Assembly (NCBI GenBank): GCA_023853785.1
Contig: JAJIRX010000723.1
Location: 1 to 48,649 of the forward strand
DNA: 48,649 nucleotides
Direction of reading: 5' to 3'
From: Psilocybe azurescens
Lineage: Eukaryota; Basidiomycota; Agaricomycetes; Agaricales; Agrocybaceae
A model generated the notes under the pieces. It ran no database searches and was not told the origin of the DNA. It saw only the letters and a program-made list of their open reading frames with translations. Numbering within the stretch: position 1 is the first letter of the stretch; each line of letters opens with the position of its first letter. A program made the translations under genes and the position numbers. This document shows positions 30,590 through 44,813 of the stretch, in pieces.

Positions 30590-33500
30590 GGCATCTTGTG
30601 TGGATATCCCGGAAATCGGTGACTGCGGTCGTGTCGCGCTATGCACTGCCAACGGTGAGCTGCTCTATAATGTCTGCGAAGGCCCCCTCCACCTGCGTCC
30701 GACGCCGGTGGCTCCTCCTCTGCCGCAAAGACTTGTACCACTCCTGCTCGAAACAAACCGTCAACCGTCGAAGTCCTTGTTGCAGCGTTGCCGCCAAGCA
30801 TACCCCGATACTCGCGCAATTGGCCAAGTCCTTGGCCGCTGGGTGGCCCACAACCGTCTGGCGGAAGTGGACGATAAGCTGGTCAGCTCCATCTGCTTCC
30901 TGGACAGCCATCTAGCCATTCAAGTCCTCGACCAGCTGCGGGAGCCTAAGGGTGTTATATCTCGCGTAGGTAGCAGTTCAATGGATGTGAAGCTTGCTAT
31001 GAGATCCGTACCGTCTTCCTTGCCTGTTCCCATCACGGCCCTCCTGGACAGCGGCGCATCCGGTTGTTACATTCACGAAGACTTCGTCGCCCTTCACAAC
31101 ATCCCTGTCATCCCCCTGCCGCACCCCATTGCCGTGTATAATGTGGATGGTACGTGTAACCTTAACGGTTCTATCAAGAATACCGTCTTGCTGGAGATCG
31201 CCATCGGTGACCACGTCGAAAACCTCCGCTTCTCTGTCACTAACACGGGTTCGTCTTCCCTGATATTGGGGCTCTCCTGGCTGCGTTTCCACAATCCCTT
31301 CATCGACTTCAAGTCTGGTAAACTGTGCTTCTCACGATGCCCGTTGTCATGCGGAGCTGATGTTGTGCAGCAGCAGGACCCTGATGCATGTGTGTTGCGT
31401 GAGCTGGCTGAAGTTAGCGAAGCGCCATCCGCTGACATGGACAACTGGCATGAGGATAACCGTCCTTCACAAGGAGAATGGGCCGACACCTTTAGGGAAA
31501 TCCTGGGTCCTGATGAACAACTGCTCTGTGTGGACCTGAACGAATGCCCTACCTTGTCTCCTCAACCTGTGTCTGAAGTCCTCGCCTATCTCAACACACA
31601 ACGCGAGGCTGCCTCGTACCCTGACAAATACATCAACGACTTTGCACCTGTTTTCGAGAAGACGGAATTCGATAAGTTGCCCCCTCAACGCACTTGGGAC
31701 CATGCTATCGATTTGAAGCCTGACACGTCGTCCATTAAAGCCAGGATATACCCTCTGTCCCCAAAGCAATCTGTCGCTGCTGATGAATTCATTGACAAGG
31801 AAATGCGGACAGGGCATATCCGCCCTTCCATATCCCCCTTCGCCTCTCCTTTCTTCTTCGTTGCGAAGAAGGACGGTTCCCACGTCCCATACAGGACTAT
31901 CGCAAGCTGAACGAAATGACGATACGCAACCGATATCCTTTGCCCCTTATCTCGGAATTGATGGACAAGCTGAAAGGCGCGAAGTTTTTCTCCAAGCTGG
32001 ATATACGTTGGGGTTACAATAACGTGCGTATCCGTGAGGGCGACGAACACAAGGCCACGTTCATCACTAACCGTGGCCTCTTTGAACCGTTGGTGATGTA
32101 TTTCGGTCTTTGCAACTCGCCGGCGACCTTCCAGAACATGATGAATGATCTCTTCAAGGATCTCATTGACGACGGCCATGTTATAATCTACATGGACGAC
32201 ATTCTCATCTTCTCCTCTGACATCAATGAACACCGTCGTCTCGTCAACCGTGTGCTGCAGATCCTCAAGGACAACAATCTGTACCTGAAACCCGAGAAGT
32301 GTGAGTTCGAGCAGGACGTAGATCGAATTCCTCGGTGTCCTTGTGTCAGAAGGTCAGTTGCGAATGGACCCCAAAAGGTTGTTGCCTTGGCCGAGTGGCC
32401 GACTCCTTCTTGCAAGAAGGACGTTCAGCAATTCCTGGGCTTTGCGAACTTCTATCGCCGTTTCATCAGCCAGTTTGCGCGCATGGCAACCCCCTTGAAT
32501 CGGCTCTGCGGTCACCAGTCATGGGTCTGGTCTGAGACGGAAAACCAGCGCCTTTGAAGATCTGCGTCGTAGTGCCTGTGCTAGCCCCGTCCTTGCCTTA
32601 CCGCTCGACAATGCTCCTTTCCGAGTGGAGGCTGACTCCTCCGGTTTTGCTACGGGTGCCGTGCTCAGCCAGCATCAAGGTGATGTCTGGCGTCCTATCG
32701 CCTTTTCCTCGAAGGCCCTCAATGAAATTGAAAGGAATTACGACATACACGACCGTGAACTCCTGTCCATTATGCGTGCACTTGACGACTGGCGTCGCTA
32801 CCTACATGGCTCCCCCCAGCCCGTTGAAATTCTGTCCGATCATCGCAACCTGCAATATTTCATGACGAACCAGAAGTTGAATCGTCGACAGGCCCGTTGG
32901 TCAGCTGAGCTCGCGGACTTCGACTTCGTCCTGATCCACAAACCTGGCTCCTCGATGGTTTGCGCTGACACTCTCTCGTCGCCCTGATTATGACAAAGGT
33001 GGCTCCGACAACGTCAACATCACCCTCCTGAGGCCGGAACACATTCGGGCGACACTCATGTCGACCTGCCCGACAGTCCCTTCGTGCGGGAAATCAAACA
33101 GCATTCACAGCAGCTCGATGAGATGTTCAAGCGCCACCGTAACACTGCAGGTTGGTCCTTCAACGACGGTATCATTTGTTGGCACAATCAGGTATTTGTG
33201 CCTGACAAGGGCGACCTGCATGCCCGAATCCTGCACGCTAACCACGACGCCATTACTGCTGGCCACCCTGGTTGCGCTAAGACTGTCGAGCTGATCCAGC
33301 GTGACTTCTGGTGGCCGAGCCTGTCCCGCGACTGTAGGCGGTATGTTGACGGCTGCGCTACGTGTCAAATGTCGAAGCCTCTGCGCCAACGCCCGCACGG
33401 CCTGCTCACTCCAAACGCGATCCCTGAGGCCAACTGGGACATAATCTCTGCCGACCTGATTGTCGACCTCCCTCGCTCCAGCGGCTATGACGCCATCTTT

Positions 33501-34496
33501 GTCGTTGTCGACAGGCTATCCAAAATGATACGCATCATGCCCTGCCGCAAGACGATTACCGCTGAGGGCCTTGCTAGACTCTACAGGGACAACGTCTGGA
33601 AGGACTTTGGGCTGCCGTGTCGCGTCATCTCCGACCGTGGGTCGGTCTTCCTCAGCAACTTTACGCGCGCCTTGAACGAACTCCTTGGGATTACGGAAAA
33701 CCCCTCCACTGCCTTCCGCCCCCAGACTGATGGACAGACGGAACGGGCTAACCAAGAGGTTGAGCAATACTTGCGCATCTTCTGCAACCAAAGACAATCT
33801 GACTGGGCTGAGTGGCTGTCGTGTGCAGAGTTTGCATGCAACAATAAGGTCAACTCCTCTACAGGTTACTCGCCGTTCTTCCTCAACCTCAGCCGCGACC
33901 CTCGTCGTCCTCTCCAGCCGATCCGTCAGTCGACAACCGTTGTCAAACGTGCCAATGAATTTGCTGCCCAAATGGCCGCATTACAACGTGAGTCCTCGGC
34001 GGTGCTCGAGCTCGCTGCCCAAGCCATGTCCCGTGCGTACAACAAATCACATCGCCCTGCCCCTGTTTTCCACCCAGGCGATCTCGTTCTCCTTGATGCC
34101 TCCGACATCAAAACTTCACGCCCATGCAAGAAACTCGACAACAAACGCCACGGCCCTTTCAAGGTCGTTCAAAAGATCGGCCTTCAATCTTACAAACTCG
34201 AGCTACCCGCTGGATGGTTGATCCATAACGTCTTCCACGTCTCAAAGCTGCACCCTTTCATTTTGCCTGCATTCAACGCACAACCCCAACCCTCTTCGAC
34301 TCCCGTCGCCGCCGTTAATCTGCCCACTCTCGCTGTCGCTTCGGTCATCTCCCATCGTCTTCTACGCAGCGGAACCCAATTCTTGGTCGCCCTTGAGGGC
34401 TCTACAGATGGTAATTCCATCTGGGATACTGAGCTGGCCCTCCACGACCCCAACCTCGTCATCGCTTCTTATAAACACTCTCACAACCTGGCTTAG
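30590..34496 (+). pseudogene. pol: protease, RT, RNase H, integrase, chromodomain-like tail
   Basis: The protease is near 31,030-31,300 (LLDSGASGCYI, LILGLSWL). Reverse transcriptase runs ~31,640-32,500, with FSKLDIRWGYNNVRI, LCNSPATFQNMMND and IYMDDILIFS. RNase H is at ~32,600-32,985 (FRVEADSSGFATGAVLSQ, SDHRNLQYF). Integrase is at ~33,090-34,250: an HHCC finger (H-ANH, CATCQ), the DDE triad as SADLIVDLP, ISDRGSVF and ERANQEVEQYL, and the GPF..V module. The C-terminal ~60 residues look like a weak chromodomain. Frameshifts lie near 31,892, 32,315, 32,377, 32,543, 32,985 and 33,055, so pol is not translatable as one protein. The catalytic motifs themselves are intact. Confidence 0.9.
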
Positions 34497-34517
34497 CACC
34501 CGAGGGGGACGGTTTTT

Positions 34518-34530
34518 GAGGAGGGGGTGA
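34518..34530 (+). promoter_or_regulatory. Polypurine tract
   Basis: GAGGAGGGGGTGA lies directly before the right LTR, where plus-strand DNA synthesis is primed in LTR elements. Confidence 0.8.
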
Positions 34531-34705
34531 TGTTACGACCGTACCATACATACGCGCTACATACCATATATAGACCGATCATATAGGGGTCACGCCCCTA
34601 TATAATCCCAAGTTCCACCTCCCTGTACCGTAGTCTCTACCTTGCCAATATACTCCCACCTCCTCTTCTGTGTCGTCTCCGTATCTCCTGAGTCCTCGCC
34701 TGACA
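34531..34705 (+). repeat. Right LTR, 175 bp
   Basis: TGTTACGACC...GCCTGACA; identical to the left LTR except for one missing G. Confidence 0.95.
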
Positions 34706-34710
34706 CCGAG
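34706..34710. repeat. Target-site duplication, right
   Basis: CCGAG, matching 26,301-26,305. Confidence 0.9.
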
Positions 34711-34786
34711 ACATGTCGTCATCAACCTTTCAGCCGAATTATTTCACCCCTTTCGCCGAGGTGGCGAGTTATTATGCAGAAATTGA
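34711..34786 (+). pseudogene. F-box-like ORF remainder after the retrotransposon
   Basis: Continues the frame interrupted at 26,305, with NLSAELFHPF early and a TGA at 34,784-34,786. The shared CCTTTCAGCCGAATTATTT stretch also occurs, in reverse complement, near 46,620 and near 44,885 on the right arm. Confidence 0.45.
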
Positions 34787-35515
34787 GATAGAGCAGACAG
34801 GGCGCGTTCAAGTGCTAGCAGCCAGCACTGTATGTCAGCTGCTCGCCTATGCTAGCTCGCAGGAGAGATGTACCCTCACCAGCTTCAGTGATCGGAGCAC
34901 AGCACTGCTCTGGCACGTAGCAAAATTGGGGCTTTCTCCTACTCTGTGTTTGGCACATCATTACCGCGATAAATCTTCAATACGCTATTCGGTCTGTGGG
35001 TAGCGATATCAAAATGACTGCATGCGCGAAATTCTGAAATTCTCCGAATATCCACCTCGACCCTCGTCCAAGAGACTGAACTCCGGCGAAAAAGACTTCG
35101 AAGAAATAGTGGTCAAGTATGGTGCGCAGAAAAATGGGATGCAAAGAATTTAAACGCTCTGAGTTCTCCAATAATGATTGGTACGATCAGGAATATGGCG
35201 GGGCCTTCACTCATCAACTGGAGCATATCCTTTCTGGTAATTTAGATTAAGCCGTCAGTGGAGTATTGTCAGCCTCGACCCATTGCATCACCACCTCCAC
35301 CACCTGCTCTACATGGGCCATACATTGCTCCCTCCACACCTGACTTTCTTCTCATCCCTGGTAGCCCTTCGCTCGACCCAACCACTTCGATATCTCTACC
35401 CGTTGAACGAAGCCTAACGAGGCAGCGTGCTTGTTGAAGTCACTCACACGCAGTCAAGGAGCTCACAGAACGAGTCACAAGACATGATTGAACACTTCCC
35501 AGAGACACAAATCGT
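34787..35515. other. No supported gene
   Basis: Open frames are short. Parts are similar to the reverse complement of 46.2-46.45 kb (for example GAGCTCACAGAACGAGTCA near 35,459), consistent with the arm homology. A GAGGCAGCGTGC motif at about 35,419 resembles the dispersed motif described at 36.8 kb. Confidence 0.4.
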
Positions 35516-36049
35516 TTAAGAGCTTGGAATTCCTCGATTTATAACAGCCCGCACAACAGCCTCGATCTTGGCTTACAGAAAGAGCGACGACACCAGCCAT
35601 AAGCTCTGTAGGCCATGGATGTTGGGATATCTCTATGGGGCCAAATAGATACAAGGGGGTTTAGTATAGGAGAAGAGGACGGCCTGAATTGGAGCATCGA
35701 ACTTGATAGATTGAAATGTTTGCGATTAATAAAAATATGTGTTTTGATTACTTACACCTGTCCCGGTTCGGATTTCCGTGAGCCACAGGTTTGTTGTTGT
35801 TGAGTGAATATCTTAAGCAGCTGGTGGAATGTGAGATTGAGATGATATAGCCACCAAGATACTACCGTCTATGGCCCAAATGACATGGGATAGTGGTATT
35901 GTTGAACGAGAGAGCATTACAAGGACCTGCCAGTCGAGGAGCCTGGTCATCACTGAAATCGACGTCCGGAGCTTTAGGCAGAAGGCGGTGAGTGAGGGCA
36001 ACACTAATATCACTGCGCTCAGGCTGCTGGTCATGAACCACAAGTACAC
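35516..36049 (-). pseudogene. Leu-rich, F-box-family-like fragment, left-arm copy
   Basis: On the minus strand the frame contains LSRSTIPLSHVIWAIDGSI. After a one-base shift (GTGGCTATAT) comes a segment with TNLWLTEIRTGT, then a GTGTAAGT...TCAAG intron and FDAPIQAVLFS-like sequence. It ends KIEAVVRAVINRGIPSS and a TAA at 35,516-35,518. The mirror copy on the right arm reads through the shifted part, which supports the shift being a real change or an error in this copy. The Leu-rich pattern and the C-terminal basic helix resemble F-box/LRR-like proteins, but no F-box is attached. Confidence 0.5.
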
Positions 36050-36116
36050 GTTTCTATTCCACGTCTATAAGTTAACACTTCAGATCTTACTCTTTCTCTT
36101 CAGTTACAATGCATGA

Positions 36117-36814
36117 CGATCTTGGATTTCAAGCATGGACTTACTATTACGCATACTGGAATCTGATATGGGCGCTAATTAGCAAGTACCGAAAGTTCCA
36201 GCAATGACGTTTTGCAGGGATGTATATGTCAAACTTGCCAAAAAATGGCATAGGTTCTCATGGCGGATGCAGCGTTATGGCGTATATGTACGTGCAGGGT
36301 CACCCATTCTGTTGTCCAGGCTCTATACACGACTCGCTTATATTGCATTCATTTTCAAGCCAGGTCGACGAGAAGCGTACAGGCGCGAAGCTCCGATGAG
36401 CGATATCGGACGAGATGGAGGCAGCGTGAACTGGTTGCTAATCTCCTGAGAATTATTCATCGAGCAAACTAGAATCTATGGCTATGGCGCTCCCTGACCA
36501 TCCAGTGCCGCCACCTCTGCTTCGTAACAGGAGAATATATGACGCCGTTAATCAGCAAGTACTCCAGACTGGATCCTCGCACCACCAGTGTAACAGGGAG
36601 TTGGCGAGACAGAAAGATTCAACTTCCAGATCCCCGAGTTGAAAACAACACCCGTTACGATCAGTGGTAATTTCGACATTCGCCAGGCTTCTCATCTTCA
36701 CGACGCAATGTACATGTACATTATCTCCGGGTCACTGGCAGAGCGACCTAGAGTGTCGACCGCACTTGGAGCTCCTGAGACATTGGCATGTGTAATAAGC
36801 ACAGTGACGAGTTG
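36117..36814. other. No supported gene
   Basis: Short unsupported frames only; part of the left arm. Confidence 0.4.
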
Positions 36815-37102
36815 GCGAGGCAGCATAGACTAGTTACCAGGCTTGATAGGATGCCGCTCATAGCAAAGTCGAGTGGACAAGGCAGCGTAGACTGGATCGC
36901 GACACGGCATCCCGCAAATAGCTCAAATTCGCCTTAAGGGTTCTGAAATATAGATGCCCTGAAAGGCCGACGTAACGTACGTATCCATGGTTGTCTAGCT
37001 CACGAGGCAGCGTAGACTGGTTACTGGATGGACTCGACATGATCCGTCCTAGAACAGCGAAGCTGAGTCGACGAGGCAGCGTAGACCGGTTGCTGGAGGG
37101 CC
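36815..37102. repeat. Four dispersed copies of a GGCAGCGTAGACTGGTT motif
   Basis: Copies lie near 36,817, 36,881, 37,003 and 37,071. The best form is CGAGGCAGCGTAGACTGGTT followed by ACTGGATG. The same motif in reverse complement is scattered and then tandemly expanded at 43.8-44.3 kb in the other arm. Confidence 0.75.
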
Positions 37103-37384
37103 GGCAGTGTTCCACATACTTGCAGAGATAGCCTTAAACAGTAGAGATTGTTCACCACCATGGCGCGTGTTGTTACTGGGATGGTTATATTCATATAGCA
37201 TATAGAATAATAAAACAGCAAATAAAGAAATGAAAAATTGACTTATACCTGTCTCACTGTTTCTTGTTGTCAGAAGTAAAATATCAGAATCTGGTGAGAA
37301 GGCGAAGTATTTGAGATGATTATGGTAAGACTCCGGGATAGCGACGCAGTTGAAGTTAACGTTGGTTAGACGAAAGTGCAGCAA
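37049..37384 (-). pseudogene. Exon pair of an unrecognised gene crossing the arm boundary
   Basis: The minus-strand frame reads RLTNVNFNCVAIPESYHN and FSPDSDILLLTTRNSET, then a possible GTATAAGT...CCCAG intron of about 70 nt, then TTRAMVVNN. The splice context resembles that of the F-box-like fragment at 35.7 kb. The 3' part has a mirror copy near 43.7 kb; the upstream part does not, so the duplication breakpoint falls close to 37,220. No start or end is clear. Confidence 0.35.
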
Positions 37385-38473
37385 TGAAGTGCAGATAATA
37401 GATGTCGAGTGGTCCGGTTGTAACCGGATAATCTGGCTGATGCCATTGAGACTGATTAAGTAGATTAGATTAGGTCAAGTGATTCGATAGTTTACAGTTT
37501 TCGGGCGTCGGCCAGATCCATTACTCCACGGTTATCGCCGAAATCGAAGAGCGAATATTTCGGCACAAGACGGCACAATGTTGTGCTGTCCTCCGCAGCA
37601 CATTCCTGGCTCTAACTTGGACCGCGACGTCGTCTTATATGTGGCGTTCAAGCTCTTTTTCATACACAACCGGTCTATAGCTACGTCTTTCGCACGTCTA
37701 TGACACTTCCGGACCCAACGTTCCGCTACGGTCAATATACATATCTTGGACCGTCAATCCGTGCTTGACCCCGCGAGAGCCAAGCGCAGCGAATGTCTCC
37801 TTTTGCATGTACGATGAGAATGAAACATAAAAGAGGCGGCTTCTTATCGATATATCTGTTCGCTTAATCCTACCAATATCATCCAGCTTCCTACTATAAA
37901 ATCGCTCAAGTCCTGAATCAACTACTCATCCGCTATTTTTACAATACGACACTCAAAAGTCCAATAATAGGCCGAAGGTATGTTATGGTCTCTGATCAGA
38001 GGGGTATACGCGGACAGAAGCTCAACATTGTGCAAGAATACACATCCTTCAAGCAATAGTTGCCGCAAAAGGCACTTCATTCTCTGCATAGTAACTTCTT
38101 TCGCTGAGGGACGTCTTTGCACGGACCGTGCATGTCACCTATCCATCCTGCCCCTGCTCCACTTCCCCCGCTAACTAAGGCTCGTGTCATTGAGATTCGA
38201 GAAAGAACGCTTTATCGACGGCCTTCGGGGGTAATAGAGTGTTATACTTAGGGTGTGTGGGGAACGATGTAGAGGGAGCTGCGCGGTGGCGCGATCATGT
38301 GTTGCAGGATGGACGACGGTCGTCCCAGGTATACCACTAAGCAGGCAAATCACTATCTCCGGGGTTGGGCAGATGGGCTGGGATGGCTCCATAAATTGTT
38401 GGAAGTGCTTGCAGACAATCTGATCTGAGTTTTCGACCCCTTCTTGTCTTCTTTCTCTGAGCAACTCAAAGAT
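37385..38473. other. Intergenic, upstream of the carboxylesterase gene
   Basis: No gene is supported. This is unique sequence inside the spacer of the inverted duplication. Confidence 0.5.
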
Positions 38474-41438
<2,965 letters not shown>

Positions 41439-42226
41439 TTTATTGGGGTATCCTTTTAATATGTTTGGGTGACGTTGATGTTGTGTAGCACACACTTAAA
41501 ATTAGGACGGTGGAATGTCAGGAAAGCGAAAAGCGGAGACTGGAGATATATAGTTTTCGAGCATTTTGTAAAAGATCGAATGAATTGGTACATGTATTCT
41601 AGTTAGGGGGTGCATCAGGGCGCGTCCAGGTTAAGGTAACGTTGAGCTGTGATGTGCTGTCATTCAAGCAAATTTCACACTATTGCATTCTTTCAAGATT
41701 CGACGTTAGACGTTCAACGTCCAACAGTACACCGTACTTGACGAGGGAGAAGTCAGAGCGCATTCTCCCTACCCTGATGCCCCGTTCTAAACACGCGTTT
41801 CGCGTTTCGATGGAAGCACATGGGAATAAGACGGCACATGACCCAGGTGCAACCGCCAGCGACATCGGACACGGCGTTCAAATCCCACACTTTCTCGCTT
41901 AGCCGCCGACTGGAGTCTTTCCATTTCTCGCCTCGTCTCGTCTCGAGTCCCGACAGACTGCATCACAAGGGCCAGCTGGCCGTACCACCTGTCCTTTCTG
42001 TGCTATTCTGTTCTGTTCAGTCGGTATTCTGTACTCCACCTCGGCTCTTGCAGTGGAAATACAGGAAGGAAGGAAGGCTTCTCCGCTAGGTTAGCCTCTT
42101 TTCATTTTGGCACACGACAGACAGCTCATAATACATTCGTCCTCCTTCCCTGACAGACAGCCTCACCCTGACGCTCTCAAAGCTCTATACCCATAATTCG
42201 CCTCTTCGTATACCCAAACACCAACT
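41439..42226. other. Intergenic between carboxylesterase and CFEM genes
   Basis: Nothing coding is supported. The second half has CT-rich stretches and is the likely promoter region of the CFEM gene. Confidence 0.5.
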
Positions 42227-43242
42227 ATGCCACGTAGCGCAATACCTATCGCGACGACTCGGGCTTTCCGCTCCTCAGTCTCGGGCTGAGCGCCGTCCTG
42301 AACAATGTCGCGGCCCAGTCGGTGACGATCAACGATCTGCCGTCGTGCGCGCTCCCTTGCGCGACGAAGGCTGCTGCTGATAATAACTGTAGCCTGTACG
42401 TTCCCGTTCTCTCTTCATCCATCTATCGCCCTTCCCTCCTTGCCTTGCTGGGGCATTCCATCCTCCTCTTCCCCTCCACTATGTTCCTGCGTCGTCATCC
42501 ATCATCTTCCTCCCATCTGTGTTCGTCCGTTTACCGCTGTTATAGTTGCTAATTTCATGCATTGATCTCTAGAAGCGACACGGCGTGCTTATGCTCGCAT
42601 CAGTCCTTCACAGACTCGACTTTTCAATGTGCCCAAGGTGTATGCCGCATCGAAGATTGGGGACCACAGACGGGGTGTTAGTCGAACTGTGCCAAGGCAG
42701 TAAGTCGTCGTCCATTATTCGTCGTTGACATTCTTCTTTCCCATATCGAGTCGTGAAACTGATGTGCACCTTCTTTCCCTCCCTCCACCTATAAATGAAT
42801 TCATCCCCACCAACAGTAAACTCCTCAACCGGCCTCCCATCCGCCACAACCTTCACAACCCGCACGACCGCATCGCAATCGACCGGCTCCCCGTCTCCTA
42901 CTCCCTCCGGTTCCTCCTCCTCGGGGTCCTCGTCCGCCTCATCTCCTACATCCCCCTCGTCGTCTTCTTCCTCAAGCACCTCGGTGTCCGTGTCAGTTTC
43001 GGTGTCCGTGTCGACGGAGAGGCAGCCCGCGCCCTCGAGTTCGACATCGAGCGGCAGCAGCACGGTGGTGGTTGTGCAGACTGTGCTGGTGCCCCCGCCT
43101 GGGCAGTCGGGCGAGTGGGGATCCGGGGTCGGATTCGACGGGCTCGGATGGGAGCAGTGGTGCTGCTGCTGTGAGGGTGACTGTGGGGATGGGAGTGCTG
43201 GGGGTCGTTGGCGTGCTTGGAGGGCTGTGGGGTGTGCTTTGA
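42227..43242 (+). CDS. CFEM-domain, GPI-anchored-type cell-surface protein
   Basis: CFEM proteins are fungal surface or secreted proteins with eight cysteines; some bind haem, others act in host interaction. Exon 1 (42227-42395) contains LLSLGLSAVLNNVAAQ, the end of a signal peptide, then LPSCALPCAT and NNCSL. Intron 42396-42572 is 177 nt. Exon 2 carries SDTACLCSHQSFTDSTFQCAQ, GVC and, after a one-base shift near 42,657, ELCQG, completing eight Cys. Intron 42700-42816 is 117 nt. Exon 3 is a Ser/Thr/Pro-rich stalk with SVSVSVSV. A last shift at the G-run 43,125-43,128 gives the hydrophobic GPI-signal tail (VTVGMGVLGVVGVLGG) and TGA at 43,242. A shift near the start also separates the only ATG from the signal peptide. 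The domain call is firm; intactness is doubtful. Confidence 0.75.
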
Positions 43243-43795
43243 AAAATGGTTTTGTCTGTTGGTGGGAGGGAAGTGTAGGAGGGAGGGAGATGTGTATGTA
43301 TGTATGATCTATGAAGCGTGGTTTTTCGGGGGAGTAACTGAGGAGGCAATTCGTTTGTCTGTGTGCTTGCGTGCGTGCGTGCGTGCGTGCTGGGTCTGTG
43401 GTGTGTGTGTGTTTTCGAGTCCGACAGGTCTATCCTATTCACAAATTAAAACTCCTGATGGACGGCGGTCTGGCTCTGAGGTACCAGTTCGCCGTCGTCG
43501 TGTCGTTATTTCTTCCTTGATATCCATTTCGTTTGTTCGTTCGCTCGTTCTTTCTTTGTGCACTCGAACTTTTTCTGTTTTTTACTTTCCTTTTCCTTTT
43601 CGACTTCTTTTCTTTCATATGGGTCGGTCGAGCTAGGGCTTGATTATGTTTTTTATGTTTTATGTTTTATTTTTATTATTCTACTATCAATGACTTTCTA
43701 TCAAGTACGCCAGCAACGCGTGCGGTGGTGGTGAACAGTCTCTGCTGAGTGCTATGTAATGCGAGTACGAAGTGGCATGGTATGCACGATGGCAA

Positions 43796-44310
43796 CTCTC
43801 CAGCGACCAGTCTACGCTGCCTGCAATCACTACTCCCCTGGGTAAGGTGCTTGGGGTGTCTGCATCCAGCAACCAGTCTACGCTGTCTTTCATCGTGGCC
43901 TATGTTGCTAAAAAAAGCGATCTCTAGACCATGGAGGAGGACTGAGGAAGCGTGGCCGAGGAGGGGTTCATGGATTGATACAGTATGTTAGACCCTCGTA
44001 GAACGGATCTGAGCTGTGTGTTGGAAGATGGTATTGGGGTCTAGCAACCAGTCTACGCAGGCTTGTCCACTGGACATGGCGGTATAGGAGGCAGTAAGTG
44101 TAATGCATCCAGTAACCAATCTACGCGCGTCCAGTAACCATCTACGCGCGTCCAGTAACCAATCTACGTGCATCCAGTAGCCAATCTACACGCATCCAGT
44201 AGCCAGTCTACGCGCATCCAGTAGCTAATCTACGCGCATCCAGTAGCCAATCTACGTGCATCCAGTAGCCAATCTACGCATCCAGTAACCAATCTACGCT
44301 GCCTCGCCGA
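43796..44310. repeat. Minisatellite with 22-bp units plus scattered copies
   Basis: About nine tandem units of CCAGTARCYAATCTACGCGC (period ~22 bp) run from about 44,104 to 44,305. Further single copies are near 43,800, 43,866 and 44,041. The last unit ends GCTGCCTCGCCGAC, giving the same core as the motif on the left arm in opposite orientation. The array has expanded only in this arm. Confidence 0.9.
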
Positions 44311-44813
44311 CCCAACGCAACGCTGATTCAACAGGCACATGTCTCACGAGCCACAAATACAGTCGCGACTAGAGAACCGCTCTATTCATGACTCGGGACT
44401 AGCGTGTGCGTACATCATACTGCGAAGATGAATGGCCTGCTAGTGGGTGTCGGAGCGCCCATTAAAGCAATGGGTATTAACATCGACGCCAGAATCCGGG
44501 GTGGTATGGTACGTCTAGGCGACTCCCATGACTCTGGACGCACTGGGGATCCATTCGTTCAGCCTGGGCCTGAAGTACTGGCTGATTGGGGAGGGGTATA
44601 TGTCCTGGTACGCAGACCTTTGCTCAGCAGTAGGAGGTAGGGGAATTGCTATAGATCCCCTGCCATTTCGCCCTCCGCGGCTTCGCGCCGGTCCGCTCCT
44701 CGTCGACCGCTATGGAATGTCTAGAAAATGAATGCAACTTCAGTAAGGCACTGATAACGAATAGCATGGTTTTGCACTGACATTTACTCCATAGCGCTGC
44801 ATCCTACGAGAAT

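Larger units (their letters stand above)
26306..34705 (+). mobile_element. Ty3-type (Metaviridae, Tf1/sushi-like) LTR retrotransposon, 8.4 kb
   Basis: The element has TG...CA LTRs of 176 and 175 bp that differ by only one base in length, a 5-bp target duplication and a polypurine tract. The order is gag, protease, reverse transcriptase, RNase H, integrase, chromodomain-like tail, which is the Ty3 order. A self-complementary primer-binding site points to the self-priming Tf1/sushi lineage. Its reading frames carry several single-base shifts and gag is split by about 2 kb of foreign-looking DNA, so this copy should not be autonomous. The near-identical LTRs say that insertion was recent. Confidence 0.95.
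24003..37220. repeat. Left arm of a large inverted duplication
   Basis: This arm matches the reverse complement of 43,665-48,649 in consistent order. The cysteine-rich gene (24.0-25.0 kb) matches 48.1-48.65. GAACTTTATTACTGAATTAG and the GTATGCTGGTCTCCGG area (25.28-25.42) match 47.65-47.76. GGCCTTCCATTATG and CATGTAAATGGCCCTCC (25.88-25.92) match 47.08-47.12. The TATAAATACC promoter unit (26.17) matches 46.78. An F-box-like fragment (35.5-36.05) matches 45.6-46.15. The GGCAGCGTAGAC motifs (36.8-37.1) match 43.8-44.3, and GTGGTGAACA(A/G)TCTCT (~37.15) matches 43.73. The retrotransposon accounts for most of the extra length. The outer limit is unknown because the partner arm leaves the window. 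Confidence 0.85.

Noticed and set aside
42795..43307. Plus-strand Ser-rich frame as a separate gene
   Set aside because: It is the stalk exon of the CFEM gene read through a shift; the Cys/Trp-rich end is the wrong frame for the hydrophobic tail.
44104..44305. CRISPR array
   Set aside because: The 22-bp units follow one another without unique spacers and the genome is fungal, so this is a minisatellite.
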